Shown: piece after piece, positions 28,687 through 38,104 of the stretch
Layout: each line of letters opens with the position of its first letter
Numbering within the stretch: position 1 is the stretch's first letter
Source: Gemmobacter sp. 24YEA27
GTDB lineage: Bacteria; Pseudomonadota; Alphaproteobacteria; Rhodobacterales; Rhodobacteraceae
Reading direction: 5' to 3'
Assembly (NCBI RefSeq): GCF_030052995.1
Contig: NZ_JASJPW010000001.1
Span: 1,471,001-1,535,000 of the forward strand
DNA length: 64,000 nt
Made by a program: the position numbers and the translations under genes
The notes under the pieces: model-generated
What the model saw: only the letters and a program-made list of their open reading frames with translations
Told to the model about the DNA's origin: nothing
Database searches by the model: none

Positions 28687-29706
28687 TCAGCGCCAGCCAA
28701 GCGCCGGGGCGACATGTTTCAGGATGCTTTCGATCACATGGGCGTTGTACTCGACGCCCAGGGTGTTCGGCACCGTCAGCAGCAGGGTATCGGCCTCGGC
28801 GATGGCTTCGTCCTGGCGCAGCTCCTCGATCAGCTTTTGCGGCTCGGCGGCGTAGGAGCGGCCGAAGACCGCGCGCTGATCGTCGATCACACCGACCTGG
28901 TCCTGGTCGGGGCGCGATTGCCCAAAATACATCTGATCCTGCGCCGTGGTGATCGCGAAGATCGAGCGGCTGACCGAGACGCGGGGCGTATGCTTATGAC
29001 CCGCCTCTTTCCAGGCCGCGCGATATTTGCGGATCTGGTTGGCCTGCTGGACATGGAAAGGCTCGCCGGTTTCGTCCCATTTCAGGGTCGAGCTTTGCAG
29101 ATTCATCCCCAGCTGCGCCGCCCAGATCGCGGTCTGATCCGAGGCTGCCCCCCACCAGATGCGGTTCCTCAGCCCTTCGGAATGCGGCTCCAGCCGCAAG
29201 AGGCCCGGCGGGTTCGGGAACATCGGGCGCGGATTGGGTTTGGCGAAGCCCTGGCCTTCGAGGAGGCTCAGAAAGGTCAGCGCGTGTTCGCGGGCCAGAT
29301 CCTGGTCGGTCTCGCCCTCGGCCGGCGCATAGCCGAAATGTCGCCAGCCATCGATCACCTGTTCGGGCGAGCCGCGTGAGATCCCCAGTTGCAGCCTGCC
29401 GCCGGAGATCAGATCGGCAGAGCCGGCATCCTCGATCATGTAATGCGGGTTCTCATAGCGCATATCGATCACGCCGGTGCCGATCTCGATCTTCTGCGTG
29501 CGGGCGCCGATGGCGGCGAGCAGCGGGAAGGGCGAAGACAGCTGACGGGCGAAATGGTGAACCCGGTAATAGGCGCCGTCCGCGCCAAGCTCTTCGGCGG
29601 CCTCAGCGAGTTCGATGCTCTGGAGCAGCACATCCTGGGCCGAACGGGTGGCCGAGCCCTGCTGGGTCGACCAATGGCCGAAAGACAGAAAGCCGATTTT
29701 CTTCAT
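28687..29706 (-). CDS. LLM class flavin-dependent oxidoreductase
   Basis: The 339-residue luciferase-like TIM-barrel protein begins MKKIGFLSFGHWS; AEELGADGAYYRVHHFARQ, IEIGTGVIDMRYENPHYM and RLQLGISRGSPEQVIDGW are family signatures. These enzymes use FMNH2 or F420; the substrate cannot be told. It stands alone between a GST gene and parE, and a composite palindromic element follows its stop. Confidence 0.92.
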   Translation of the reverse strand: MKKIGFLSFGHWSTQQGSATRSAQDVLLQSIELAEAAEELGADGAYYRVHHFARQLSSPFPLLAAIGARTQKIEIGTGVIDMRYENPHYMIEDAGSADLISGGRLQLGISRGSPEQVIDGWRHFGYAPAEGETDQDLAREHALTFLSLLEGQGFAKPNPRPMFPNPPGLLRLEPHSEGLRNRIWWGAASDQTAIWAAQLGMNLQSSTLKWDETGEPFHVQQANQIRKYRAAWKEAGHKHTPRVSVSRSIFAITTAQDQMYFGQSRPDQDQVGVIDDQRAVFGRSYAAEPQKLIEELRQDEAIAEADTLLLTVPNTLGVEYNAHVIESILKHVAPALGWR

Positions 29707-29845
29707 GGTTCAAATCCCCTGATCCTGAGATCCGGGGCGGGCCAGTGGCCTCTCCGGATCGTTTGACGGAAAGATGGGGCGATCGGCGCGCCAATGCCAG
29801 AAGCAGCGGCGCGCAACCACTGTGCGCAGGTGCCCGTTCCCGGTG

Positions 29846-30505
29846 TCAGGCGGGCTCTGCCTCGCGCCTGGCCCAGAAGGTCTGGAACGCTGGCCGGGCC
29901 TGGCAGCGGGCGAGCCAGTCGCTCACATGCGGGTATTCCGCCAGAAGCGCGGGATAGCCCTGGGCATAGCGCAGGCATTCGGCAGTATTGATATCGGCTG
30001 CGGTAAAGCGGTTGCCCACCAGCCAGTCATGTCCGCTCAGATGCCGTTCCAGCCGGTTCAGCGGCCGGCGCAGTTTTTCAGCGCTGACCCGGATCGCGGC
30101 GCGGGTCTCGGGCAGGGTGTCGCCGCCGGATTCGACGGCAAGCAGGATTTCGAGCGCCGGCGGCTCCAGCGAGGTTGCCGCGTAAAGCGCCCATTGCTCC
30201 ATCAGCGATTGCTCGGAGCCGTCGGCCGGGCCAAAGCCGCCCCCATGGCGGCGCGCGATATGGAGGGTGATTGCCAGCGACTCGGTCAGCAATAGCCCAT
30301 CATCCTCCATCGCGGGGATCTGGCCCTGCGGATTGACGGCGAGATAATCGGGCGAGGCGGTGTTCAGAACCGCATCCTCTGCCTTCGCATCCTTGAGGCG
30401 ATAGGCCTGGATCACCGGCACATGGGTGAAATCGCAGCCGATCTCGCCGAGAAGCCAGAGCGGGCGCGAGGCGCGTGAACGATAGACGCCGTAAAGGGTG
30501 ATCAT
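29846..30505 (-). CDS. Glutathione S-transferase family protein
   Basis: The 219-residue protein has an N-terminal thioredoxin-fold domain (MITLYGVYRSRASRPLWLL, then VNPQGQIPAMEDDGLLLTES, the glutathione-binding PxxxDG/ES region) and a C-terminal helical domain (WLVGNRFTAADINTAECLRYA, with the N-capping box). The substrate is unknown. The start at 30505 gives the conserved N-terminus. Confidence 0.93.
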   Translation of the reverse strand: MITLYGVYRSRASRPLWLLGEIGCDFTHVPVIQAYRLKDAKAEDAVLNTASPDYLAVNPQGQIPAMEDDGLLLTESLAITLHIARRHGGGFGPADGSEQSLMEQWALYAATSLEPPALEILLAVESGGDTLPETRAAIRVSAEKLRRPLNRLERHLSGHDWLVGNRFTAADINTAECLRYAQGYPALLAEYPHVSDWLARCQARPAFQTFWARREAEPA

Positions 30506-30877
30506 GGCGGGGTCCCCAAAGCCGGGCAGATACTGCCTGAAATAACCCGGCCCCAATAACAGAAGCGGGACGAAAATCCACTGGCTGCCGGGGGCGCTCA
30601 CCCGATTGGGAAGAGATTTCCTGCGAGTGCCCGCCAGGCAGGAGGGTTTTTCGCGCGGGTGGGGTTTGCGGGGAAAGGCAGGTGGGGTCCGCCCGGGTTC
30701 TGCGGCTGACTTTGCCGGTTTCTCCTGGTATGCAGGCCTGACCGCGCGCCGCGTTTGTCCAGGATCAAGGTCAGATGCTGCGGTCAGGATTATGCTCTGG
30801 CCGGCCCCTTTCGGTACGGCGCGCGCGCAGCCCCGACAAGACGGGTGTCGTTTTGCATTATGGTGAAGGAGTTCCTC
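30506..30877. other. 372-base spacer between the GST and ppk2 genes, no gene seen
   Basis: The two flanking genes are divergent, so promoters for both are expected. I see no convincing small gene, hairpin or repeated element; the short open frames have no recognisable protein features. Confidence 0.4.
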
Positions 30878-31864
30878 ATGAGCACAGATCTGCATGTCAG
30901 CGGCAATGAACAACCGTCTGAGCCAGAGGCTGTCCCGGGAGATAGCCTGGCCCTGCGGGTGCTGCCGCTTGAGACCGGCGACACTCTCGCGCCGCCGCGT
31001 CATTTTCCCGCCGTGACCCAGGATGAAATTCGCGAGGCTTTCGAAAGCGGGCGCTACCCCTATGGGCGCCTGATGGGGCGCGTCGCCTATGAGCGGGAAA
31101 AGGCGCAGCTTCAGGCCGAGTTGCTGAAAGTGCAGATCTGGGCGCAGGAAACCGGTCAGAAATTCGTCCTTCTGATGGAAGGACGCGATGCGGCCGGTAA
31201 GGGCGGCACCATCAAGCGGTTCATGGAACATCTTAACCCGCGATATGCGCGGGTGGTGGCGCTGACCAAGCCCTCGGACAAGGAAAAAGGCGAATGGTTC
31301 TTTCAGCGCTATATCCAGCATCTGCCCACCGCCGGGGAGATCGTGTTCTTTGACCGGTCCTGGTACAACCGGGCCGGGGTCGAGCGGGTGATGGGCTTTT
31401 GCACCCCGCCGGAATATCTCGAATTCATGCGCGAGGCGCCAGAGCTGGAACGGATGCTGGTCCGTTCGGGGATCCGGCTTTACAAATACTGGTTCTCGGT
31501 CACCAAAGGCGAACAGCTCAAACGCTTCAGGGCGCGCGAGACCGATCCTCTGAAAATGTGGAAGCTCTCGCCCATCGACAAGGCGAGCCTCGACAAATGG
31601 GATGACTACACCGAGGCCAAAGAGGCGATGTTCTTCTACACCGACACCGCAGACGCGCCCTGGACCATTGTGAAGTCGAATGACAAGAAACGCGCCCGGC
31701 TGAATTGTATGAAGCATTTCCTCGCCTCGCTGGACTATCCCGGCAAGGATCACGCGCTGGTGATGCAGCCAGATCCGCTGATCATCGGCTCGGCTGCGCA
31801 GGTTTTGCGGGGGGCGGGGCATATCCCGGGCAGCGCCAAACATCCGGCTGTGCGGAATGGCTGA
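30878..31864 (+). CDS. ppk2: Polyphosphate kinase 2
   Basis: The 328-residue one-domain PPK2 phosphorylates nucleoside mono- or diphosphates with polyphosphate. It has Walker A EGRDAAGKGGTIKRF, Walker B-like EIVFFDRSWYNRAGVE, and the lid region RARETDPLKMWKLSPID. The start at 30878 is preceded by AAGGAG. The ~40-codon open extension upstream has no similarity. About 80 N-terminal residues precede the PPK2 core. It stands alone upstream of a MATE gene (56 bases). Confidence 0.95.
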   Translation: MSTDLHVSGNEQPSEPEAVPGDSLALRVLPLETGDTLAPPRHFPAVTQDEIREAFESGRYPYGRLMGRVAYEREKAQLQAELLKVQIWAQETGQKFVLLMEGRDAAGKGGTIKRFMEHLNPRYARVVALTKPSDKEKGEWFFQRYIQHLPTAGEIVFFDRSWYNRAGVERVMGFCTPPEYLEFMREAPELERMLVRSGIRLYKYWFSVTKGEQLKRFRARETDPLKMWKLSPIDKASLDKWDDYTEAKEAMFFYTDTADAPWTIVKSNDKKRARLNCMKHFLASLDYPGKDHALVMQPDPLIIGSAAQVLRGAGHIPGSAKHPAVRNG

Positions 31865-31920
31865 GTTGCCGCATCTCGCGGCGCCTTGCTGCTAATTTGA
31901 TCAAAGGATAGACCTGCGGC

Positions 31921-33315
31921 ATGGATAATTTGTCGCAGCCCGCCCGTCCGCTCACATTCGCCAGGCATCTGCGTGAGACGCTGCGGCTTGGCTTGCCGCT
32001 GGCGGGGTCTTCCATCGCGCAATTCTCGCTGCATGTGGTCAATACCGCCATGGTCGGCTGGTATGGCGTGGTGCAACAAGGTGCGCTGGTGATCGCGGCG
32101 TCGAGCTTTTTCATTCTCTTCGTCGTGGGCTCGGGCTTTGCACGCGCGGTGATGCCGCTGGCCGCGAGCGCAAGGGCGCGCGGCGATGATACCGAGCTCC
32201 GGCGCGCGGCGCGGATGGGACTTTGGTTGTCCATCGGCTTTGGCCTGCTGGTCTACCCGATATTCTGGTTTGCCGGGCCGATCATGCTGGCGCTCGGACA
32301 AAAGCCCGAAGTGGCGGCCGAGGCGCAGTATTACCTGCGCATCGCGGGGCTTGGCATGGTGCCGACGCTTGGCGTGGCGGTGTTGCAGGCCTGGCTCGCA
32401 GCGCTTGGGCGGACGCAGATCGTGCTCTGGGTCACGGTGGCGGCAGTGGTGGTCAATATCATCGTCAACTGGTTCCTGATCTTCGGCAATGGCGGCGCGC
32501 CCGAGATGGGGGTCGGGGGCGCAGGCGTGGCGACGCTGGTGGTGCAGGTCTTTTCGCTGCTGGGGCTGGGGCTTTATGCCGGGCTGTTGCCGGCGCTGCG
32601 GCAGTTTCAGCTCTTCCGCCGGTTCTGGCGCATCGACGTGGCGGCGCTGCGCGAGGTCTGGCGGCTGGGGCTGCCGATCGGGCTGACCGGGCTTGCCGAA
32701 AGCGGGCTCTTCCAGGCCAGCGCGCTCATGATGGGCTGGATCGGCACCCGTCAGCTGGCCGCGCATGGCATTGCACTGGAAATCACCGCGCTGGCCTTCA
32801 TGTGCCATGTCGGCCTGTCGAATGCCGCAACGATCCGGGTGGCCGAGGCTTCGGGGCGCGCGGATCCGGCGGGGATACGGCTGGCCTCTGGCGCGGCGCT
32901 GCTGATCTCTTTCCTGGTTGCGGTTGTGGTGATCATTGTCTTTCTGAGCGTGCCGGAATTGCTGGTGCGGCAGTTCCTTGACCTTGAGAAACCGGGGTCT
33001 GATTTTGTGCTGCAATTCGGGATGACGCTGCTGGCGCTGGCGGCCCTGTTCCAGCTCGCAGATGCGATGCAGGTGATGGCGCTTGGCCTGTTGCGCGGTA
33101 TTCAGGATACGGCGGTGCCGATGTGGCTCGCCACCATGAGTTATTGGGTGATCGGTATTCCGGTCAGCTATGTGCTGGCTTTCCCACTGGGCTTTGGCGG
33201 GGTCGGGCTGTGGTCGGGGCTGGTGATCGGCCTGGTCGGGGCGGCGGTGAGCCTGATGATCCGCTTCTGGCGGTTAGCGCCAAAGCCGGGCGTGGCTGGC
33301 AAAGCGGCCCTGTAG
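31921..33315 (+). CDS. MATE family efflux transporter
   Basis: The 464-residue protein has about 12 predicted transmembrane helices in two homologous halves, starting LGLPLAGSSIAQFSLHVVNTAMVG, with the MATE-typical PxxAxSxxQ/N... helix order. Such transporters use Na+ or H+ gradients to export drugs or metabolites; the substrate is unknown. Its 3' end overlaps the convergent kpsC 3' end by 42 bases. Confidence 0.92.
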   Translation: MDNLSQPARPLTFARHLRETLRLGLPLAGSSIAQFSLHVVNTAMVGWYGVVQQGALVIAASSFFILFVVGSGFARAVMPLAASARARGDDTELRRAARMGLWLSIGFGLLVYPIFWFAGPIMLALGQKPEVAAEAQYYLRIAGLGMVPTLGVAVLQAWLAALGRTQIVLWVTVAAVVVNIIVNWFLIFGNGGAPEMGVGGAGVATLVVQVFSLLGLGLYAGLLPALRQFQLFRRFWRIDVAALREVWRLGLPIGLTGLAESGLFQASALMMGWIGTRQLAAHGIALEITALAFMCHVGLSNAATIRVAEASGRADPAGIRLASGAALLISFLVAVVVIIVFLSVPELLVRQFLDLEKPGSDFVLQFGMTLLALAALFQLADAMQVMALGLLRGIQDTAVPMWLATMSYWVIGIPVSYVLAFPLGFGGVGLWSGLVIGLVGAAVSLMIRFWRLAPKPGVAGKAAL

Positions 33316-35343
33316 CTTCGCGATCAGCCGGTTGATGAGGCCCGGATGCGGGATCGTGCCGCTGGCCAGCCGGTCGAGGGCGACCTCGACCGGGCAGGGG
33401 CGACGCGAGACCGGATCCCAGTAGCGCGGATAGGCGATCAGGCTGGCATGGACCAGCTGCGCCAGATCCGGGCGTGACACGTGACTGCCATCGGGATGGC
33501 GCAGCCGGCGCTCCGGGATCTCGCCAAGATCGCGGGTCAGCCCCCAGCCGGTATAGAAGGGCGCACCGAAGGTCGTGACCGCCTTGCCCCGGATCAGGGC
33601 CTCGAACCCGGTGAGCGAGGTCATGGTCCAGACCTCATCCACCTCATTCAGCGCGGCCGCCATACTGGCATGGGTCAGGACCAGATCGGCCAGCGGTGCA
33701 GTCTGATCAGCGGGGATCACACCGGGGCGCAGACCGGCCTCCACATCGGGATGCGGTTTATAAAGGATCAGCGCGTCCGGATTGGCTGCGCGGGTGGCTT
33801 TCAGCAGATCGAGATTGGTCCGGATGGCACCGGCGCCTTTCAGGATAGACGCGTCGTCTTCGACCTGGCCCGGAACCAGAATGCGGGATCTCTGGTCGGT
33901 CTCGCGGTCAGGAAGCGCCGGAGCGGCACCTTCAATGTTGTATTTCGTCAATTTGGCCGCGCGCAGCTTTTCGATCAGCCGCGTCGCACGGGCATGTCCG
34001 CCGGGGGGCAGCGGCGCCTTGATCAGCTCTTCCAGCCGCGAGGGATGCGCTGGGTCGTAATAGATCCCGAGGTCATCGGCGACCAGCGACAAAGGCGGCA
34101 CCAGCTCGGCCCCGAGCCCGCGTGAGCGCAGGAACCCATCCTCGACCCTGAGCGCGCCCGAGGGCAGGGTGACCGGCGCTTTTCCGGCCCAGACCAGCAG
34201 GCTTTCCGCCTTTGCCTGCGCCGCCCTGTCGATAAAACGCAGCGGCTTTTCCCGTCCGAAAAACGCCTGCAACCGCCCGCGTTTCCACAAGCGCATGCCC
34301 ATCGCCATATGGCCATGTCGATCCTGACGAAAGGCACGCAATTCGGCCTCCAGCTGATCAACCGCCTCTTCAAAGCTGCAAAGCCGGTCGCGGCATGGGT
34401 CATACCAGCGGGGCGCGATGATCATCACGCCGGCAAAGAGCTGCGCCCGTGTGAGCTTGCGCCTGCGGCGGGACGGCGGCGTGCGGTCTTCGGTCAGCCC
34501 CCAGCCGGCATAAAAGGGCAGCCCCCAGACGCGGGGGCGATGCCCGGCAAGGATCGCCTCAAACCCAAGCTGTGACGACACGGTATAGACCGCCACCGCG
34601 CCTTCCAGCAGCGCGTAAGGCGGGATGGCGGGGTCGGAAAAGCTGATCCCCGGCCCGTCCGGGTCGCGCAGGTGCTCGGGCCCGTAATGACCGGGGCGCA
34701 GCCCCCTGGCAGTTTCAGGATGCGCGCGGATCAGGATCGGCAGATGCGGCCAGTCGCGGCGCGCGGTCTCGAGCATTTCCTCGAAAGATCCCCGATCCGC
34801 ACCCGAAGCCCGCAGCGAGGCATCGTTCACGGTCTGATCAACCACCAGCACATAGCCCGGCGGTGGTGGCGGAAGGGAAATGTCGTGCAGATTGTATTTG
34901 GACAATTCAAGCGCGCGAAGCCGCTCGATTCCGACCTTTGCGCGGCTCAGAATGTTCGAATTGTCTAAGGGATCAGTCGAGAGAATCCGCTCGGTCAGCG
35001 AGATATCCGAAGGGTCGAAATGGATCCCTTCTGCGTCGATCAGCAGGCCCAGCCCGGGTTCGCCCATCCGCCCCGGCCGGATCGAGCGCAGAAACGCATC
35101 CTCCAGCCGCACCAGCGGCACACCGCGTTTTGCCGCCACTTTCTCGCCGCGCCAGGCGGTGGGGCTGGCACCCCAGACCACGACGCCGTCGTCCGGTTTC
35201 GGCAGGCCAAAGCGCAGCTCATGCCCGGCCAGGGCAAGGATCCGCTTCAGCCGGCGGTCGCGCAGGAAGGACAGGTTCTGATGGAAAAGCCGCCGTGGGA
35301 TCACCACGGCGGCCTCTGGTTTCGGGTCACGTTCGACGGCCAA
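33274..35343 (-). CDS. kpsC: Capsule polysaccharide beta-Kdo transferase KpsC
   Basis: The protein has two homologous glycosyltransferase modules in tandem: the first contains WGASPTAWRGEKVAAKRG, LEDAFLRSIRPG and SQLGFEAILAGHRPRVWGLP; the second repeats with RVEDGFLRSRGLG, GYDP-like steps and SLTGFEALIRGKAV. This duplicated KpsC layout builds the Kdo linker that anchors group-2 capsule polysaccharides to lyso-phosphatidylglycerol. The start is uncertain: a TTG at 35343 just after the wza stop, or GTG at 35307, fit best; an ATG at 35427 would overlap wza. The 3' end overlaps the convergent MATE gene by 42 bases. Confidence 0.92.
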   Translation of the reverse strand: MAVERDPKPEAAVVIPRRLFHQNLSFLRDRRLKRILALAGHELRFGLPKPDDGVVVWGASPTAWRGEKVAAKRGVPLVRLEDAFLRSIRPGRMGEPGLGLLIDAEGIHFDPSDISLTERILSTDPLDNSNILSRAKVGIERLRALELSKYNLHDISLPPPPPGYVLVVDQTVNDASLRASGADRGSFEEMLETARRDWPHLPILIRAHPETARGLRPGHYGPEHLRDPDGPGISFSDPAIPPYALLEGAVAVYTVSSQLGFEAILAGHRPRVWGLPFYAGWGLTEDRTPPSRRRRKLTRAQLFAGVMIIAPRWYDPCRDRLCSFEEAVDQLEAELRAFRQDRHGHMAMGMRLWKRGRLQAFFGREKPLRFIDRAAQAKAESLLVWAGKAPVTLPSGALRVEDGFLRSRGLGAELVPPLSLVADDLGIYYDPAHPSRLEELIKAPLPPGGHARATRLIEKLRAAKLTKYNIEGAAPALPDRETDQRSRILVPGQVEDDASILKGAGAIRTNLDLLKATRAANPDALILYKPHPDVEAGLRPGVIPADQTAPLADLVLTHASMAAALNEVDEVWTMTSLTGFEALIRGKAVTTFGAPFYTGWGLTRDLGEIPERRLRHPDGSHVSRPDLAQLVHASLIAYPRYWDPVSRRPCPVEVALDRLASGTIPHPGLINRLIAKLQGRFASHARLWR

Positions 35344-35351
35344 TGCTGGCC

Positions 35352-36488
35352 TCAGTTGCCGGCGGCGGAGTTGATGCTCGCCGCGGCCCCGGCGGATCCC
35401 GTCAGCACAGAAAGCGATTTCTGCCACTGAACATAGGGCGCTTCGGTGACATAGACGGTGTCGCCATCGCGGACGAGGAAGTCGCGTGCCTCGAACATGC
35501 CGGTCGGCGCGGTCAGGTCGAGCACATAGACCACCCGCTGATCGCCCCTGAGATCGCTGCGGCCGAGCACGGCATTGGCGATGGCTTCGGGCTCGTTGCG
35601 GAAGACGAAGACGCCGGTCGGGTCGGCGGCCATGGTCTGCAATCCGCCCACCGTGGCCAGGGCCTCGATTGCCGAGAGGCTTTCGCTCTCGAACGGGACC
35701 ACGGTTTGCGTGCCGGTGGCGCCAAGGGCGGTAAACTTGCGTTCATCTTCCTCGATCACGATCCGGTCGCCGGGACGCAGCGCGATATCCATTTTCGGAT
35801 TTGCCCAGAGATCTTTCAGCCAGATCTTGCCGGTCTGACCACCACGGGTCACGCGCACAAGCGCGGTTGACGGGTCAATCACGACACCGCCGGCCCGGGC
35901 CAGCATGGAGGCCAGCGTGCGGGTCGGCTGTTCGATCGGGAAGACCCCCGGGGCGGTGACCGATCCGTTGATCGTCACGGTCGAGCCGTCACCGGCCACG
36001 CGCGCCACCTGGACCTGCGGGTCCGGCGTTTGCGCATCAAGCTTGCGGGTGATGGCGGAGCGCACGGCCTCGACCGAAGTGCCGGCGGCTTTGATCCGGC
36101 CGGCATAGGGGATGAAGACAAAGCCCTGGCCGTCGACCTGGACTTCGGTCAGCTGCGAGACGCGCTGGCCGGTATTGCCCAGAAGCGGATCGTCGCGGAC
36201 GTTTTCAAACACGGTGATCGACAGCAGGTCGCCATTCGAGATCGTGTCCGACCCCATCTTGCCCGCCTTCTGGAAGCTGTCTGAAAACCCGAAAGACGGC
36301 AGCACGGCGGTGGCGCGCGTGACCCTTGGATTGACGCTGACGATAAAGGCATCGCCCTCTTTCAGGACCGAGCCTGCAAAGATCTCTTTCTTGTTCGGCC
36401 CCGACCGCGGCAGGCCGCAACTCGCGGTCACGGCGACAATGGCGATCAAGGCCAGGGCTTTCGCCCCCCTCGTGGTATGTCCGATCAC
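35352..36488 (-). CDS. Polysaccharide export lipoprotein, Wza/KpsD-like
   Basis: The 378-residue protein has a lipoprotein signal (ALIAIVAVTASCGLP, lipobox TASC), a poly-export domain (SNGDLLSITVFENVRDDPLL) and SLBB-type domains (GSVTAPGVFPIEQPTRTL, GRIKAAGTSVEAV). Such proteins form the outer-membrane channel for capsule or exopolysaccharide. It is downstream of kpsS and directly upstream of kpsC (8 bases), so the three form a capsule operon. Confidence 0.93.
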   Translation of the reverse strand: MIGHTTRGAKALALIAIVAVTASCGLPRSGPNKKEIFAGSVLKEGDAFIVSVNPRVTRATAVLPSFGFSDSFQKAGKMGSDTISNGDLLSITVFENVRDDPLLGNTGQRVSQLTEVQVDGQGFVFIPYAGRIKAAGTSVEAVRSAITRKLDAQTPDPQVQVARVAGDGSTVTINGSVTAPGVFPIEQPTRTLASMLARAGGVVIDPSTALVRVTRGGQTGKIWLKDLWANPKMDIALRPGDRIVIEEDERKFTALGATGTQTVVPFESESLSAIEALATVGGLQTMAADPTGVFVFRNEPEAIANAVLGRSDLRGDQRVVYVLDLTAPTGMFEARDFLVRDGDTVYVTEAPYVQWQKSLSVLTGSAGAAASINSAAGN

Positions 36489-36578
36489 TGCTCGGGCTCC
36501 TTTAGCGGATTTGCCTCAAGTTTTGACCGCAACAATACGGAATATCACGGAAATTGAAAGTCTCTGGTTTTCGGAAAT

Positions 36579-37871
36579 TCAGGTCACCAGCCGCAACTGT
36601 TGCCTTGGTGCCGCGTTTCCGCTGGTCAAAGCATCATAGGGATCCTGCCCGGAGAGCAGCATATCCACAACCTGTCGTAGTAATTCACGCCGTCCACGCG
36701 AGGAGTAGAAGCCACCGGCGACCTGACTGGTCTCGAGCAAATAATGCCGGTAATCGCGATAGGCGCGGGTGTCGGGGCGTTTTCCTTCGGCAAAAAACTG
36801 CGCGGCAGGCTGTGACGAGACAAATTCCGGCTTGGAATAGACCGCGCGCCCAAAGGTGCGCAGCGGCAATCCGCGCCAGAGCGCCTGTTGCCCGGCGGTC
36901 GAATTCACTGTCACCGCAGACCTCGCATGGTTCAGCAATGCAGCGAGTTTGCCGCCGCGCACGAAATGCACGCGTCTGGCCACACCATATTGTTGCGCGA
37001 GCCGCCGGATGGTCGATTTCACCGCGATGCGCCCGTCTTCCAGCGGATGCGCTTTGAAGACGAGATGGTGGTGTTTCGGCGCGCCCTCAGAAAAGCCCTG
37101 GATCACCACATCGAGAAACTCGCCCATGGTGGTGAAGGGCGAATGGTCACGGAAGCTGGCATCATGTTCCAGCTGCAGGATCGCCAGATGATAGGGGAAA
37201 CCACCATAGCGGATGCGCCAGGTGGCCAGGCGGCGTTCCAGCGCGTGGAAGGGCAGGAGGCAAAGCCGCTTTACATAGAGCAGGAATTCCTGGCGCACGG
37301 TAAGGGCGCGATGCGGGCGGAAATTGCGATAATCCCAGAATCCGGCCCAGACGAACCAGTGATAGAGCGCGCCCCAGAACATATGCTGGCGCATATCGCC
37401 CCACCGTGCCGGAGCATCGGGCAGATCGGTATCTGTACGTGCAAGGGCGGCGCGCATCTCATCGACGCTCGTATCCATCAGCCGGGAATTGCCGTTCGAG
37501 CCATTTCGCTCATAGGTCACCCAATAGGGGCGCAGATAGCCCTCTTCGAAGACATGGATGGTCACGCCCATCGCGCGCGCGACGGCGATGGCTTTGGCAT
37601 GATTGGGGCGGGTGTCGCCATAAAGCACCAGGTCGGTGATGCCCTTTTCCTCGATGATGGCGGCAAACCCTGCCGGCCAGTCTTCCGGGCGGCCGCGCCA
37701 GGGAATATAGCTCGCGCCGTCATGCCAGAGCGCGCGGTCGCCCCGGTTGAAGCCGACGCGCCAGACCTTTGCGCCGGAATGGCTGAGCATCTTTCCAAGA
37801 CGTGAGAAGAAGGGCCCATGCGGACCCTGCAGCAACAGAAAATGTTTGGTCTCTTCCGGTTTCATACCCAC
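36579..37871 (-). CDS. kpsS: Capsule polysaccharide Kdo transferase KpsS
   Basis: The 430-residue protein begins with KHFLLLQGPHGPFFSRLGKML and contains VFEEGYLRPYWVTYERNG and HHHLVFKAHPLEDGR, typical KpsS features. KpsS adds the first Kdo residue to lyso-phosphatidylglycerol, and KpsC extends it. It is first in the kpsS-wza-kpsC operon. The start may be 37871 or 37865. The capsule ABC exporter and repeat-unit enzymes are not in the window. Confidence 0.92.
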   Translation of the reverse strand: MGMKPEETKHFLLLQGPHGPFFSRLGKMLSHSGAKVWRVGFNRGDRALWHDGASYIPWRGRPEDWPAGFAAIIEEKGITDLVLYGDTRPNHAKAIAVARAMGVTIHVFEEGYLRPYWVTYERNGSNGNSRLMDTSVDEMRAALARTDTDLPDAPARWGDMRQHMFWGALYHWFVWAGFWDYRNFRPHRALTVRQEFLLYVKRLCLLPFHALERRLATWRIRYGGFPYHLAILQLEHDASFRDHSPFTTMGEFLDVVIQGFSEGAPKHHHLVFKAHPLEDGRIAVKSTIRRLAQQYGVARRVHFVRGGKLAALLNHARSAVTVNSTAGQQALWRGLPLRTFGRAVYSKPEFVSSQPAAQFFAEGKRPDTRAYRDYRHYLLETSQVAGGFYSSRGRRELLRQVVDMLLSGQDPYDALTSGNAAPRQQLRLVT

Positions 37872-38104
37872 CAGTCATCTGTGAACTTCGCTGCTGCTCT
37901 GGCCCGGATATCCGGTGTTGCCGCACTTGCCTATGGGCCAATTCTACCGGTGCTTGCGGCAGGATTAGGGCGCGGCCTGGGCCATGCCGCGGTCATGGTC
38001 GCAGCTATGGGCCTAAATCGCCGGTGGCAGTGGCGGGGCTTGCCAGCGGGAAGCCGGCGGGGATAGACCTGCAGTCAGGATTTAAGCGGCAAAGAGGGAT
38101 GGCG

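Noticed and set aside
29709..29721. GGTTCAAATCCCC resembles a tRNA T-loop
   Set aside because: The flanking bases do not pair as a T-stem and no acceptor or anticodon stem is found.
37872..38104. Possible FMN riboswitch or small hydrophobic protein (GTG at 37881, 62 residues) before ribE
   Set aside because: No RFN element consensus is visible, and the small frame has no Shine-Dalgarno and no recognised family.
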